Below, piece after piece: positions 7,629 through 16,704 of a stretch of 64,000 nt of DNA. The stretch lies in the NCBI RefSeq assembly GCF_009828745.1, contig NZ_WTSX01000011.1:1-64000 (forward strand). The letters run 5' to 3'. Under the pieces are notes generated by a model. It was not told the origin of the DNA. It worked only from the letters and a program-made list of their open reading frames with translations, and searched no databases. Numbering within the stretch: the first letter of the stretch is position 1; every line of letters starts with the position of its first letter. The position numbers and the translations under genes were made by a program. The DNA is from Erysipelothrix anatis (lineage in GTDB: Bacteria > Bacillota_I > Bacilli_A > Erysipelotrichales > Erysipelotrichaceae).

Positions 7629-7647
7629 AAGGGTCACCTCTGTCTTG

Positions 7648-7678
7648 ATTTTATGATATAGAGTGCACTCCATGTCAA
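7648..7678 (-). promoter_or_regulatory. MerR-type promoter with 19-bp spacer and internal operator
   Basis: On the minus strand a consensus -35 TTGACA (7678-7673) and a -10 TAAAAT (7653-7648) are separated by 19 bp. The perfect palindrome GAGTGCACTC (7661-7670) lies in the spacer. A 19-20-bp spacer with a central dyad is the hallmark of MerR-regulated promoters. Confidence 0.75.
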
Positions 7679-7729
7679 GCTGATAACACCAAAGTCTTTC
7701 TATAAATGAAAGTCTCGCAACAACAAACA

Positions 7730-7758
7730 TTGTGTTTTACCTGATACTTTGATAAAAT
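7730..7758 (+). promoter_or_regulatory. Promoter of secG
   Basis: TTGTGT (7730-7735) and TAAAAT (7753-7758) are separated by 17 bp, about 40 bases upstream of the secG start. Confidence 0.5.
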
Positions 7759-7800
7759 GTTGAGTGAATATAAACAGAAAAATAGAAAAGGTGCGATATT

Positions 7801-8025
7801 ATGGAAAGAATATTATTACTTATTGTATCCGCGGTTATTATTATTTTATCTCTATTACAAAGTGGAAAAACAGAAGGATTCACAGGGGCATTCTCAGGAA
7901 GCAAAGGGTTAGATTTATTTTCAAACTCTAAAGAGCGTGGCGCAGAGAAAGTTCTCTCAAACGCAACATTTGTTTCAGGTGCATTATTTATTGTACTTGT
8001 GATCGTTACACTTTTAAATCAGTAA
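7801..8025 (+). CDS. secG: Preprotein translocase subunit SecG
   Basis: 74 residues with two hydrophobic helices (about 1-20 and 53-72) joined by a polar loop containing SLLQSGKTEGFTGAFSG. That segment matches the conserved QxGKxEGLxGAxSG pattern of Gram-positive SecG. SecG is the small helper subunit of the SecYEG channel that improves protein export. It stands at the head of secG-rnr-smpB, the usual order in Firmicutes. An AAGGTG-type ribosome site lies upstream. A hairpin follows the stop codon and may limit readthrough into rnr. Confidence 0.93.
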   Translation: MERILLLIVSAVIIILSLLQSGKTEGFTGAFSGSKGLDLFSNSKERGAEKVLSNATFVSGALFIVLVIVTLLNQ

Positions 8026-8033
8026 GAGGATAA

Positions 8034-8057
8034 GAAACCGCGATAAGCGGTTTTTAT
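8034..8057 (+). terminator. Terminator-like hairpin between secG and rnr
   Basis: AACCGC-GATAA-GCGGTT is followed by UUUUAUUUC. It ends about ten bases before the rnr ATG, so part of the transcripts may stop here before rnr. Confidence 0.6.
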
Positions 8058-8065
8058 TTCGTTAG

Positions 8066-10180
8066 ATGACACATTACGATAAAATACGCGAAGGCTTAAT
8101 TAAAGTAAAAGAACCGAGAACATTGGAAGTCTTAATAGAGAGCTTCAAAACAATGTTCAATTTAAGCGAAAAAGAGATTAATAAAGAATTAGAAGCAATG
8201 ATAGAAGCACAAGAAATTGTGTTGGATGAGGGCATCGTCTTTGTCATTGATAATATCCATTATGCGATTGGAACGTTTAAAGCGGTCCGTGATACATTTG
8301 GATTCGTAGAAAATGAAGCAGTTTCGATTTATGTCGGAAGTGCTGATTTTAAAGATGCCTTGGATTCCGATACAGTGCTTGTTGAGATTAAGAGTGCTGA
8401 AAAACAATATGGAATTATTCGAAAGACCCTCCAACGCAACAGAACTGTCCTTCTAGGTACAATGAAACAAAAAGGGAAACGTATTTTCTTTGTTCCCTAT
8501 GATAATAAGATTTCAAAACTGGTGGATTATGATGCGAATGGACATAACCTTGAGGCTGATCAACGGGTTATTGGGGATATCACATCAATTGATGATCGCA
8601 TTCATGTAAAGATTACGTCAGTGTTGGGTCAAGCAGATGAGCCCGGAATGGATGTGCGTTCGGTCCTCTTTGTGTATGGTATTGATGTACCTTTTGATGA
8701 TGAAGTCATTGAAGCGGCAAAAGCTGTACCAGAAAGTATTGATCAAAACGAAACGAAGGGCCGTATGGACCACCGTGATCAGTTCGTCATCACGATCGAT
8801 GGTGAAGATGCCAAGGACTTAGATGATGCAATCTATATGGAAACACTTGCGAATGGTTATCGCTTGTATGTACATATTGCCGATGTTGCACATTATGTGC
8901 CTGAAGGAAGTGCTATTGCGACAAGTGCCTACAACCGCAGTTCATCCGTTTATATGGTGGATCGTGTTGTGCCAATGTTACCAAAAGTACTGTCAAATGG
9001 AATCTGTTCCCTCCATCCCAATGTTGATCGTTTAACCATGACAACCCAAATTGATATTGGGTTTAACGGAGAAATTCTTGACTATAATATTTATGAATCT
9101 GTCATTCATTCCAAACGACGTATGAGTTATCAAGAAGTTAACTCAGGTCAAGATTTGGGAAGTGTGCAGCCAATGATAGATTTAATGATGGAATGCGCAC
9201 GCCGTCTTAAATACAAACGCGAACAAGCAGGGTCTATTGGTTTTGATTCAGATGAAAGTAAGTTTGTGATTGACAATGATGGGCGAGTCTTAGATATATA
9301 CCGTCGTCAAACAGGCGAAGCCGAGGAAATGATTGAAATGTTTATGGTTACAGCTAATGAAGTTGTAGCGCAACAAGCCCGTTATGCCTTCATTCCTATT
9401 TTATACCGTGTCCACGAACACCCATCAAAAGAAAAGATGCAGGATTTGTCCCACACACTGCGTATCTTAGGATATGTCATGAAAGGGAATCTGGAAGAAA
9501 TTCACCCCAAGACACTTCAAAAAGCCCTTGAGTATTTTGAAGGAAAACCTGAGATGCCAGTTGTCTCGAAGTTAATGTTACGTTCGATGAGTAAAGCGAA
9601 GTATAGTGAGGAACCGTTAGGTCATTTTGGACTAGCATTGGAAGACTATACACACTTTACATCACCAATCCGTCGTTACCCGGATTTACTCTTGCACCAA
9701 CGTTTGAAAAAGTATCTCGTACATCAAGATCGTCGTCACGAAGCGAAAGACGAACAATTCACAATTGAAGCTGGGAAACATGCATCATCCAAAGAACGAT
9801 CCATTCTTGAAGCTGAACGTCAAGTTGAGAAAATTAAGAAGGCACAATTTATGGAAGATAAAGTTGGTGAAGTCTATATGGGTTACATCAGCGGCGTTTC
9901 AAATTTCGGAATATTCGTCGAACTTCCAAATACAGTTGAAGGATTGGTCCATGTTCGCAATCTTAAAGACGACTTCTATCAATACGATGCAACAGCACAG
10001 AAAATGATTGGTGAGCGCACCAAGAAAACCTATGCGATTGGACAGAAAGTCAAAGTTAAACTTATGAACGTCGACATGTTGGAGCATGTTGTGAATTTTG
10101 AATTTATTGAACCACGAGTACGAAAGGGGCGTCGAAAACCAAATGAGCGTCGTCGCAAAAAATCGAAAAGCATATCATGA
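8066..10180 (+). CDS. rnr: Ribonuclease R
   Basis: A 3'-5' exoribonuclease of the RNB family, 704 residues, that degrades structured RNA and works with tmRNA-SmpB in rescue of stalled ribosomes. Order of domains: N-terminal helix-turn-helix and cold-shock-type domains (1 to about 200), the RNB catalytic core (about 235-560), and an S1 RNA-binding domain (about 620-690). The catalytic core has ITIDGEDAKDLDDAIY, the metal-binding Asp cluster, then HIADVAHYV and HFTSPIRRYPDL. The C-terminus is basic. No ribosome site precedes the ATG. Instead an intrinsic terminator-like hairpin ends ten bases upstream, an odd arrangement. smpB begins inside its 3' end. secG lies upstream. Confidence 0.95.
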   Translation: MTHYDKIREGLIKVKEPRTLEVLIESFKTMFNLSEKEINKELEAMIEAQEIVLDEGIVFVIDNIHYAIGTFKAVRDTFGFVENEAVSIYVGSADFKDALDSDTVLVEIKSAEKQYGIIRKTLQRNRTVLLGTMKQKGKRIFFVPYDNKISKLVDYDANGHNLEADQRVIGDITSIDDRIHVKITSVLGQADEPGMDVRSVLFVYGIDVPFDDEVIEAAKAVPESIDQNETKGRMDHRDQFVITIDGEDAKDLDDAIYMETLANGYRLYVHIADVAHYVPEGSAIATSAYNRSSSVYMVDRVVPMLPKVLSNGICSLHPNVDRLTMTTQIDIGFNGEILDYNIYESVIHSKRRMSYQEVNSGQDLGSVQPMIDLMMECARRLKYKREQAGSIGFDSDESKFVIDNDGRVLDIYRRQTGEAEEMIEMFMVTANEVVAQQARYAFIPILYRVHEHPSKEKMQDLSHTLRILGYVMKGNLEEIHPKTLQKALEYFEGKPEMPVVSKLMLRSMSKAKYSEEPLGHFGLALEDYTHFTSPIRRYPDLLLHQRLKKYLVHQDRRHEAKDEQFTIEAGKHASSKERSILEAERQVEKIKKAQFMEDKVGEVYMGYISGVSNFGIFVELPNTVEGLVHVRNLKDDFYQYDATAQKMIGERTKKTYAIGQKVKVKLMNVDMLEHVVNFEFIEPRVRKGRRKPNERRRKKSKSIS

Positions 10181-10589
10181 TTACTTTATCGAAGATGAAT
10201 TTGAGGCTGGCATGGTTTTACTTGGAACTGAAATCAAATCCATCCGTGACGGTAAAGTACAATTAAAAGAAGCGTTTATATCCATCAAGGATGGAGAAGC
10301 GTGGATTAAGGGCATGCACATTGGTTTGTATGAACAGGGGAATCGTTTTAATCACGACGAACTTAGAGATCGCAAACTACTCTTGCATAGCCATGAAATT
10401 GAAAAATTACAAAAAGGGCAAACCCTACAAGGGTACACCATTGTGCCGTTGAACATTCACCTCAGTAAAGGCCGTGCAAAATTACAAATAGCCTTAGCGA
10501 AGGGAAAACATCTCTATGACAAACGTCAAACAGAGAAAGAACGCAGCCAAAAACGAGATATCCAAAAGGCCATGAAAGGTCAGTATTAG
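10143..10589 (+). CDS. smpB: SsrA-binding protein SmpB
   Basis: 148 residues. It binds tmRNA and brings it to stalled ribosomes for trans-translation. Conserved segments are NRKAYHDYFIEDEFEAGMVLLGTEIKSIR and the basic C-terminal helix GKHLYDKRQTEKERSQKRDI, which contacts the decoding centre. The start at 10143 gives the normal family N-terminus (MSVVAKNRKAYH). An earlier in-frame ATG at 10098 would add 15 non-conserved residues. It overlaps the 3' end of rnr by 38 bases, so translation is coupled. A terminator follows immediately. Confidence 0.95.
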   Translation: MSVVAKNRKAYHDYFIEDEFEAGMVLLGTEIKSIRDGKVQLKEAFISIKDGEAWIKGMHIGLYEQGNRFNHDELRDRKLLLHSHEIEKLQKGQTLQGYTIVPLNIHLSKGRAKLQIALAKGKHLYDKRQTEKERSQKRDIQKAMKGQY

Positions 10590-10614
10590 AGCCCGCGAAA
10601 GCGGCTCTTTTCCT
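10588..10614 (+). terminator. Terminator of secG-rnr-smpB
   Basis: AGAGCCCGC-GAAA-GCGGCTCT followed by UUUUCCUUU, beginning in the smpB stop codon. Confidence 0.85.
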
Positions 10615-10618
10615 TTAA

Positions 10619-10647
10619 TTGACAATCAAATGCGAACGATGTACTAT
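10619..10647 (+). promoter_or_regulatory. Promoter of lemA
   Basis: Consensus -35 TTGACA (10619-10624) and -10 TACTAT (10642-10647) with a 17-bp spacer, directly after the smpB terminator. Confidence 0.75.
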
Positions 10648-10672
10648 TAGTGTAATACAGGAGGTATCCGAT

Positions 10673-11227
10673 ATGATTGGATTATACGTATTAATAGGAA
10701 TTGTTGTTATTGTGGCATTCTATGCTATTGCGCAATACAATGGATTTGTAAAACTTAGAAATCTTGTGGAAGAAGCATTCTCAACAATGGATGTCTACCT
10801 CAAAAAACGTTATGACTTAATTCCTAACTTAGTGGAAACAGTCAAAGGCTATGCAGCACACGAATCAGAAACACTAGAAGGTGTTATTGCAGCTCGTAAT
10901 GCCGCAGGACATGCGTCAACTCCAGAAGCACGTATGCAAGCAGAAGGTGACCTTAGTCAAGTAATGGGAAGACTCTTCGCATTAACTGAGAGCTACCCAG
11001 ACTTAAAAGCGAACACAAACTTCATGGATCTACAGGGACAATTGAAGACAATTGAAACAGAAATTGCACAATCACGTAAGTACTACAATGGTACCGTACG
11101 TCAATACAATACGAAACGTGAATCATTCCCATCAAATATTATTGCTGGAATGTTTAACTTTACAGCGAAACCACTTTACGAAGTAACAAATGTGGAAGAA
11201 CGCGAAAACGTTAAAGTTCAGTTTTAA
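10673..11227 (+). CDS. lemA: LemA family membrane protein
   Basis: 184 residues with one N-terminal membrane helix (about 1-20), then a helical cytoplasmic or external domain. Conserved LemA segments are visible: YNGFVKLRNLVEEAFSTMDV, LKKRYDLIPNLVETVKGYA, ARNAAG, and SRKYYNGTVRQYN. The biochemical role of LemA is unknown. The gene is usually next to a DUF2207 or TPM-domain protein, as it is here. The start is set by CAGGAGGTATCCG before ATG at 10673. It has its own promoter with consensus -35, and a terminator-like hairpin separates it from the next gene, probably giving more LemA than its partner. Confidence 0.92.
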   Translation: MIGLYVLIGIVVIVAFYAIAQYNGFVKLRNLVEEAFSTMDVYLKKRYDLIPNLVETVKGYAAHESETLEGVIAARNAAGHASTPEARMQAEGDLSQVMGRLFALTESYPDLKANTNFMDLQGQLKTIETEIAQSRKYYNGTVRQYNTKRESFPSNIIAGMFNFTAKPLYEVTNVEERENVKVQF

Positions 11228-11228
11228 G

Positions 11229-11253
11229 AAAAAGGGAGATTCTCCCTTTTTTT
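11229..11253 (+). terminator. Terminator-like hairpin between lemA and the DUF2207 gene
   Basis: AAAGGGAGA-TTC-TCCCTTT with a run of U. It lies between two genes that otherwise look co-transcribed, so it is probably partial. Confidence 0.7.
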
Positions 11254-11270
11254 AACATAAGGAGAATGCT

Positions 11271-13145
11271 ATGAAACATTTTAAACGCATGCTCGTCATG
11301 ATGGTTGTACTCTTGGGGCTATGGAGTACACCGGTCCATGCAGCTCAAGATCCAAATATTATAGAAGATATGCATGTGGAGATAAACGTTAATGATAATG
11401 GTGTTTTAGAAATTGAAGAAACCATTAGAATGAATTTTAAAGAGCCGCGCCAAGGAATCTATATAAACATTCCCCAGGAAATGGAAATGGATTTTGATGG
11501 CAATCGTAATACGTATTTTTTCCCCATGAAAAACTTTAAAATGATTAGCGATGATGAATATTCTACCGATGAAAGCCGTGAAGGTGTAGTTATTCGCGTT
11601 GGAACAAAAGGTGAGTATATCAGTGGGACTAAAGAATACAAATATTCCTATGAAGTTCATACGCGTGCACTCAAAGATGTAGATCGTCAAATTCTTTACT
11701 GGAATATTGTTGGTCGTGGTTGGGATTTCCCAATTGAACATACATCATTTAAAGTGACCATGCCAAAACCATTCGAGCTCGAACCACAATTGTATGCGAC
11801 GACACGAAACTTACCGGTCGATTATACGGTCGACGGGAATGTAATCACTGGGTCTTATGATAAAACCTTGAATCAGCAAGGTTTGTCAATTTGGTTGGAA
11901 GTTCCAAACGGATATTTTACATACCCTGTTTTTGACTATACAATCTATCCAACGATTGCGGCGGTAGTATTAGCACTTCTCGCTATTGCAATCTATTTCA
12001 AATTTGGGGTTGAACATCCGGTTGTTGACTCGGTTGAGTTTGGCGCGCCACAAGGATTATCCAGTGGAGAAATAGGCTATATTTATCGTGGTTCAAGTAA
12101 CAACAAAGATATCATTTCTTTGATTATTTATTGGGCTTCTAAAGGATATCTTATCATTGAAGAATTGGATCCTATTGGGGATAATATTCGTCTTACTAAA
12201 ATTAGGAAATTAGAATCAGAAAATGAAGAAGAACGCCGCCTGTTTGGTGCATTATTTGCAGGTCGCGAAGAAATCACAACAAATGAGCTAAACGAAACCT
12301 TTGGGGCAACTGTAGCACAGGCTGTTGGTAATATCAGTGGGCGCTTCAAACATAACCCTGAGATGAAAGTCTATGAAACTAAATCCAGCTTTATGAAATT
12401 CATTGTCGGGTTAAGCGCAGTAATTCTGATGGCCGCAAGCTACGGAACCTTTGCAATTATGGACTCTGGATATTCGATGGATTTCCTTTTAGCAGCTGTC
12501 ATTGGTGGTGTCCTTATACTGGTACTCACAGCAGGAGGTTTTTATCTCTTAGCATTTGATGGCATTAATGGCAGTCAAAAGAAAGGTGTATCGTTCATCT
12601 TTCCACTAGGTGTCATTGTTCTCGCATTGAGTTCCATTAGTATTTTAGGGCTCAGTGCCAAAACCTTAGGGTTTATGATTATTATTTTTGTTAGTTATAC
12701 AATTACCGTCTATTGTGGTGCAAATACAGGTCGACGTACACCACAAGGAGCACGATGGTATGGCCAAATTAAAGGACTTGAGCGCTTCATTAAAGTTGCT
12801 GAAGAAGAGCGTATTAAAGCATTAGCGATGGAATCTCCGGAGATATTCTACGATGTGCTACCTTATGCTTATGTCCTTGGAATAACTGATACGTGGATTA
12901 AAAAATTCGAGAAAATCGCAATCCCACAACCGGATTGGTATGTATCGACAAACCCATCGACCTTCACATCACTCTATTTATGGAGTACATTAAGTCGTTC
13001 GATGAATACAATTAATAGCGCTATGGTCAGTGTTCCTGCACCGAAAGGATCTTCGGGTGGCGGTAGCTTTGGCGGTGGTGGCTTCGGAAGTGGCGGCGGC
13101 TTCGGCGGCGGTGGCTTTGGCGGAAGCGGTGGCGGAAGCTGGTAA
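11271..13145 (+). CDS. DUF2207 domain membrane protein with Gly-rich tail
   Basis: 624 residues. A signal peptide with AHA-like cleavage (VHAAQD, about residue 25) leads to a beta-rich extracellular DUF2207 domain (about 30-210) that contains EDMHVEINVNDNGVLEIEETI. A membrane helix at about 222-242 follows, then a cytoplasmic part, two to three further helices (about 370-475), and a second soluble region. The C-terminus is a Gly/Ser-rich tail of about 30 residues ending GGGSW, typical of this family. The function is unknown. Members are linked to lemA across Firmicutes and are thought to act in envelope maintenance. A terminator-like hairpin separates it from lemA, and a strong one follows. 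Confidence 0.88.
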   Translation: MKHFKRMLVMMVVLLGLWSTPVHAAQDPNIIEDMHVEINVNDNGVLEIEETIRMNFKEPRQGIYINIPQEMEMDFDGNRNTYFFPMKNFKMISDDEYSTDESREGVVIRVGTKGEYISGTKEYKYSYEVHTRALKDVDRQILYWNIVGRGWDFPIEHTSFKVTMPKPFELEPQLYATTRNLPVDYTVDGNVITGSYDKTLNQQGLSIWLEVPNGYFTYPVFDYTIYPTIAAVVLALLAIAIYFKFGVEHPVVDSVEFGAPQGLSSGEIGYIYRGSSNNKDIISLIIYWASKGYLIIEELDPIGDNIRLTKIRKLESENEEERRLFGALFAGREEITTNELNETFGATVAQAVGNISGRFKHNPEMKVYETKSSFMKFIVGLSAVILMAASYGTFAIMDSGYSMDFLLAAVIGGVLILVLTAGGFYLLAFDGINGSQKKGVSFIFPLGVIVLALSSISILGLSAKTLGFMIIIFVSYTITVYCGANTGRRTPQGARWYGQIKGLERFIKVAEEERIKALAMESPEIFYDVLPYAYVLGITDTWIKKFEKIAIPQPDWYVSTNPSTFTSLYLWSTLSRSMNTINSAMVSVPAPKGSSGGGSFGGGGFGSGGGFGGGGFGGSGGGSW

Positions 13146-13148
13146 TTC

Positions 13149-13178
13149 AAACTCTATCCATAGGGATAGAGTTTTTTT
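13149..13178 (+). terminator. Terminator after the DUF2207 gene
   Basis: AACTCTATCC-ATA-GGGATAGAGTT-type hairpin with a run of seven U. Confidence 0.85.
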
Positions 13179-13222
13179 AACGTCCGAAGTGGTGTATAAT
13201 TGGGAAAGAAACAAGGTGACTT

Positions 13223-14938
13223 ATGGATTATTTTAAAGGTTATAAATTTAAATCAGTTGCAGCTGTAACTGCAAAACTTGTGGAAGCGATATTTGAACTT
13301 ATCTTACCGTTACTCATGGCAACACTTGTTGACCAAGGGATCAAAGGCCAAGATATGAATGTCGTGTATCGCATGGTTATTTGGATGTTTGTACTCACAT
13401 TGTTTGGATACATTTCATCATTGGTATGTCAATACTTGGCATCCCACGTATCACAGCGTGTTGGTGGACGAATTCGGACGGCAGTTTTTGCAAAAATCAT
13501 GGGATTCTCCAAAGAGTCGTATGATTTATACCCCAGCGCAACACTTGCCAATCGAATTACGACGGACATAAACTTGATTCAAGATATGATTGCTCGTGTT
13601 ATCCGTTTGGGCGTTCGCGCCCCAATTTTGATGATTGGGAGTCTTGTCGCACTTTCGGCAATTAGTGGGAAACTATCGTTACTCTTGCTAGCATCATTTC
13701 CCCTCTTTGTACTTGTCGTTGTTGGATTTATGTTTATGTCCATGTTTGGACATAAAAAAGCAGCCTCCCAACTTGATCGATTGGTGTCAAAAGTTAGTGA
13801 ATCGTTAAGTGGTGTTCGAATTATTCGTGCATTCTCAAAACAAGACGATTCTAAGAAAACATTTGATCAAGAAAATGAACTGTTAGAAAAATATCAACGT
13901 AAGGTGGGTGTAATTACAACGTTATCAAGCCCCGTGACGACATTAATTATGAATCTCGTACTGGTTGTTCTTATCTATGTTGGGGCAATGGAAATTCAAG
14001 TGGGGACCATGACGCAAGGTGAAATTATTGCGGTTATTAATTACTGTACACAGCTTGTCCTGACTTTAATTGTAACCATGAATATTATGATGATATTCTC
14101 CAGAGGCTATACATCCTCAATTCGTGTGCGTGACATTATGCAAACAGAAGTTGTTGTGAGTGACACAGGAACTGAAACAATTAAAGATTCAATGATATTA
14201 CAGTTTGATGACGTTTACTATCACTACCCTGAAGAAAAACGAAATGTCATTCAAGCGATTAGTTTTGAACTGAAGCCTGGTGAAGTCATGGGAATTGTAG
14301 GATTAACGGGGAGTGGAAAATCAACACTGCTTAAATTAATTCCACGATTTGCGGATGCAACGCAGGGAACGGTCCGTATTAATAACCAACCGATACAAGA
14401 TTATCAACTTAAAAATTTACGCGATAATATCGGATTTGTATCACAGAGTGCACAATTTATTAAGGGAAGCCTCGAATACAACATTTTGTTAGGTGGGTCA
14501 GGCGATGCATCACAAGCTCTAATTGATGCTCAAGGGGCAGATATTCTCAATAAAGGTTTGGATAGTGTTATCGAAATGGAAGGGAAAAACCTTTCGGGTG
14601 GACAACGCCAGCGGGTAAGTATTGCTCGCGCTCTTGCTAAAAAACCAAAAATTCTTGTATTTGATGATAGCTTTTCCGCTTTGGACTTTCTTACCGATCG
14701 AAATTTACGCGATAGTTTGGCAAAAAACTATGCCTCAATGTCTCAGATTATAGTCAGCCAGCGAACGACATCAGTGATGGACGCTCACAAAATTCTCGTA
14801 TTAGATGATGGGAAAATTGTTGCATCTGGGACTCATGATGAACTCATGCAAGCGAGTGAGTTGTATGCGACAATTCACCGTATTCAGACTGAAGGAGGTC
14901 AGACAAATGAAAAAAACGAAAGTCTATCTCTTACTTAG
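13223..14938 (+). CDS. ABC exporter half-transporter, degenerate-site subunit
   Basis: 571 residues: a six-helix transmembrane domain (about 10-310) fused to an ATPase domain (about 330-560). Walker A GLTGSGKST is at about 360-368 and the signature LSGGQRQR is intact. The Walker B region reads ILVFDDSFSALD, with Asp where the catalytic Glu normally stands. The switch His is replaced by Gln (VSQRTTS). This is the pattern of the non-catalytic subunit of heterodimeric exporters such as LmrCD, BmrCD and TM287/288. The following gene is the partner. A -10 box TATAAT lies at 13195-13200, and AAGGTG precedes the start. The substrate is unknown; drugs, lipids or peptides are possible. Confidence 0.92.
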   Translation: MDYFKGYKFKSVAAVTAKLVEAIFELILPLLMATLVDQGIKGQDMNVVYRMVIWMFVLTLFGYISSLVCQYLASHVSQRVGGRIRTAVFAKIMGFSKESYDLYPSATLANRITTDINLIQDMIARVIRLGVRAPILMIGSLVALSAISGKLSLLLLASFPLFVLVVVGFMFMSMFGHKKAASQLDRLVSKVSESLSGVRIIRAFSKQDDSKKTFDQENELLEKYQRKVGVITTLSSPVTTLIMNLVLVVLIYVGAMEIQVGTMTQGEIIAVINYCTQLVLTLIVTMNIMMIFSRGYTSSIRVRDIMQTEVVVSDTGTETIKDSMILQFDDVYYHYPEEKRNVIQAISFELKPGEVMGIVGLTGSGKSTLLKLIPRFADATQGTVRINNQPIQDYQLKNLRDNIGFVSQSAQFIKGSLEYNILLGGSGDASQALIDAQGADILNKGLDSVIEMEGKNLSGGQRQRVSIARALAKKPKILVFDDSFSALDFLTDRNLRDSLAKNYASMSQIIVSQRTTSVMDAHKILVLDDGKIVASGTHDELMQASELYATIHRIQTEGGQTNEKNESLSLT

Positions 14939-16595
14939 TATCACGATTATTTGCTCGCTTTTAGCAGCAATCACATTAGTATTAACCCCATTCTATCTAG
15001 GGAAAGCGATTGATTTTATGATCGGAAAAGACAATGTCGATATGGTTGGTGTTGTGGAAATGTTGAAGATTGCGCTAATGCTTTATGGCGCCAACTTTAT
15101 ACTTACATGGCTCGTCTCACTCTTTGCGAACCAAGTTTCAGTAGGGGTAGTTGGTAGTCTTCGTGAGAAGCTCTTTGCGCACATCAATAAACTTCCTGTC
15201 GGTTATTTAGATACCCATTCTCATGGGGATATTCAATCACGATTTGCAATGGATAGTGAATTAATTCTTGACGGTATGTATCAACTGATTACCCAGTTAA
15301 TCGGAGGTATATTTGTTGTTGTTATATCCGCCTATTTTATGTTCTCAATCAATGTGATGATGACAGTAATTGTAATTGCACTTGTACCCCTTATGTACAT
15401 AACATCACGATTAGTCGCAAAACACTCTTTGCAACTTTATAAAAAACAACAAGCCATTGCCGGTGAAATAAGTGGTACGGTGAATGAATACTTTGCCAAT
15501 AACACACTGTTACTTGCATACAATCATCAAGAAGACGCCATTGCTAAATTTGAAGCCCTAAATGCAGAGTTGAATGATGTCGGTGAACGGGCTCAGTTTA
15601 TTTCGGCAATTACAAATCCAACAACACGCGTTGTCAACAATATTAGTTATCTCTTGATTGGTTTGGTCGGTGCTTTTGCAGTTCGTGAATGGGGACTAAC
15701 AGTAGGACTACTCACAAGTTTTATTAGCTATTCAATGATGTTCTCAAAACCCTTTAACGAATTTAGTGCGGTAGTAGCTCAAGTAATGGCTGGTCGTGCA
15801 TCGTTAGAACGAATTAATGCGATTCTTGAGGAGCCACTTGAGAGCAACAACGATCATGAACAAAAACTAGACGGTAAGGTTGTTTCGTTCGAAGATGTTC
15901 AATTCTCTTATGTTGAAGGAAGACCTTTAATTAAAAACTTAAGTCTCGATATTAAACCGCTCTCTAAAGTGGCGATTGTTGGTCCTACAGGTGCGGGAAA
16001 ATCAACATTGATCAACCTCTTAATGCGCTTCTATGACATTGATTCAGGAAGCATTAAAATTGATGGGGTTGACTTACAATCAGTGAGTAAACAGTCGATT
16101 CGCGATACAATGGGAATTGTACTTCAAGATCCATGGCTCTTTGAAGGAACGATTCGAGACAATATTAAATACGGTAAAGTAGATGCCAGTGATGAAGCAA
16201 TGTTTGAAGTTTCGAAACAGGCAGGATGTCATGATTACATTATGAGTCTCGATAAACAATATGACACGATGATCGCGTTAGAGTCCAAGAACATCTCGTT
16301 AGGGCAACGTCAGATGATTACAATCGCACGGGCACTGCTCGTCGATGCACCAATAATTATTCTTGATGAAGCAACAAGTAGTTTGGACGTTGTTACCGAA
16401 CAACATATTCAAAGTGTCTTTGTTAAAATCATGGAAAAACGAACCAGTTTCTTTGTAGCACATCGCCTTTCAACGGTGATTGACTCCGATGTCATTCTTG
16501 TCATGAAAGATGGGCAATTGATTGAACAAGGAAACCACGAAGAATTAATGGCTCAAGAAGGCTTCTATCACAAGCTCTATATGAGCCAGTTCTAA
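14907..16595 (+). CDS. ABC exporter half-transporter, catalytic-site subunit
   Basis: 562 residues, with a transmembrane domain (about 5-300) and an ATPase domain (about 325-555). Walker A is GPTGAGKST. Walker B is intact (IIILDEATSSLD), and the switch His is present (VAHRLST). The signature motif is degenerate, ISLGQ instead of LSGGQ. It therefore completes the pattern of a heterodimer with one canonical and one degenerate ATP site: the degenerate site pairs the first subunit's altered Walker B with this subunit's altered signature. The start at 14907 follows GGAGGT and lies inside the 3' end of the first gene, so the two are translated together. Confidence 0.93.
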   Translation: MKKTKVYLLLSITIICSLLAAITLVLTPFYLGKAIDFMIGKDNVDMVGVVEMLKIALMLYGANFILTWLVSLFANQVSVGVVGSLREKLFAHINKLPVGYLDTHSHGDIQSRFAMDSELILDGMYQLITQLIGGIFVVVISAYFMFSINVMMTVIVIALVPLMYITSRLVAKHSLQLYKKQQAIAGEISGTVNEYFANNTLLLAYNHQEDAIAKFEALNAELNDVGERAQFISAITNPTTRVVNNISYLLIGLVGAFAVREWGLTVGLLTSFISYSMMFSKPFNEFSAVVAQVMAGRASLERINAILEEPLESNNDHEQKLDGKVVSFEDVQFSYVEGRPLIKNLSLDIKPLSKVAIVGPTGAGKSTLINLLMRFYDIDSGSIKIDGVDLQSVSKQSIRDTMGIVLQDPWLFEGTIRDNIKYGKVDASDEAMFEVSKQAGCHDYIMSLDKQYDTMIALESKNISLGQRQMITIARALLVDAPIIILDEATSSLDVVTEQHIQSVFVKIMEKRTSFFVAHRLSTVIDSDVILVMKDGQLIEQGNHEELMAQEGFYHKLYMSQF

Positions 16596-16704
16596 ATGAT
16601 AATGTCATGAAAAAATCACATATTGTTTGTGAAATATGATATTCTATAAGACGTACATATACAAATTACGAAAGTGATATAATAAAAAGACCAGGGAGGT
16701 ACTT

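Noticed and set aside
13030-13236. Ala/Val-rich open frame over the Gly-rich tail of the DUF2207 protein
   Set aside because: It is a frame-shifted reading of the glycine-codon repeats and runs through the terminator.
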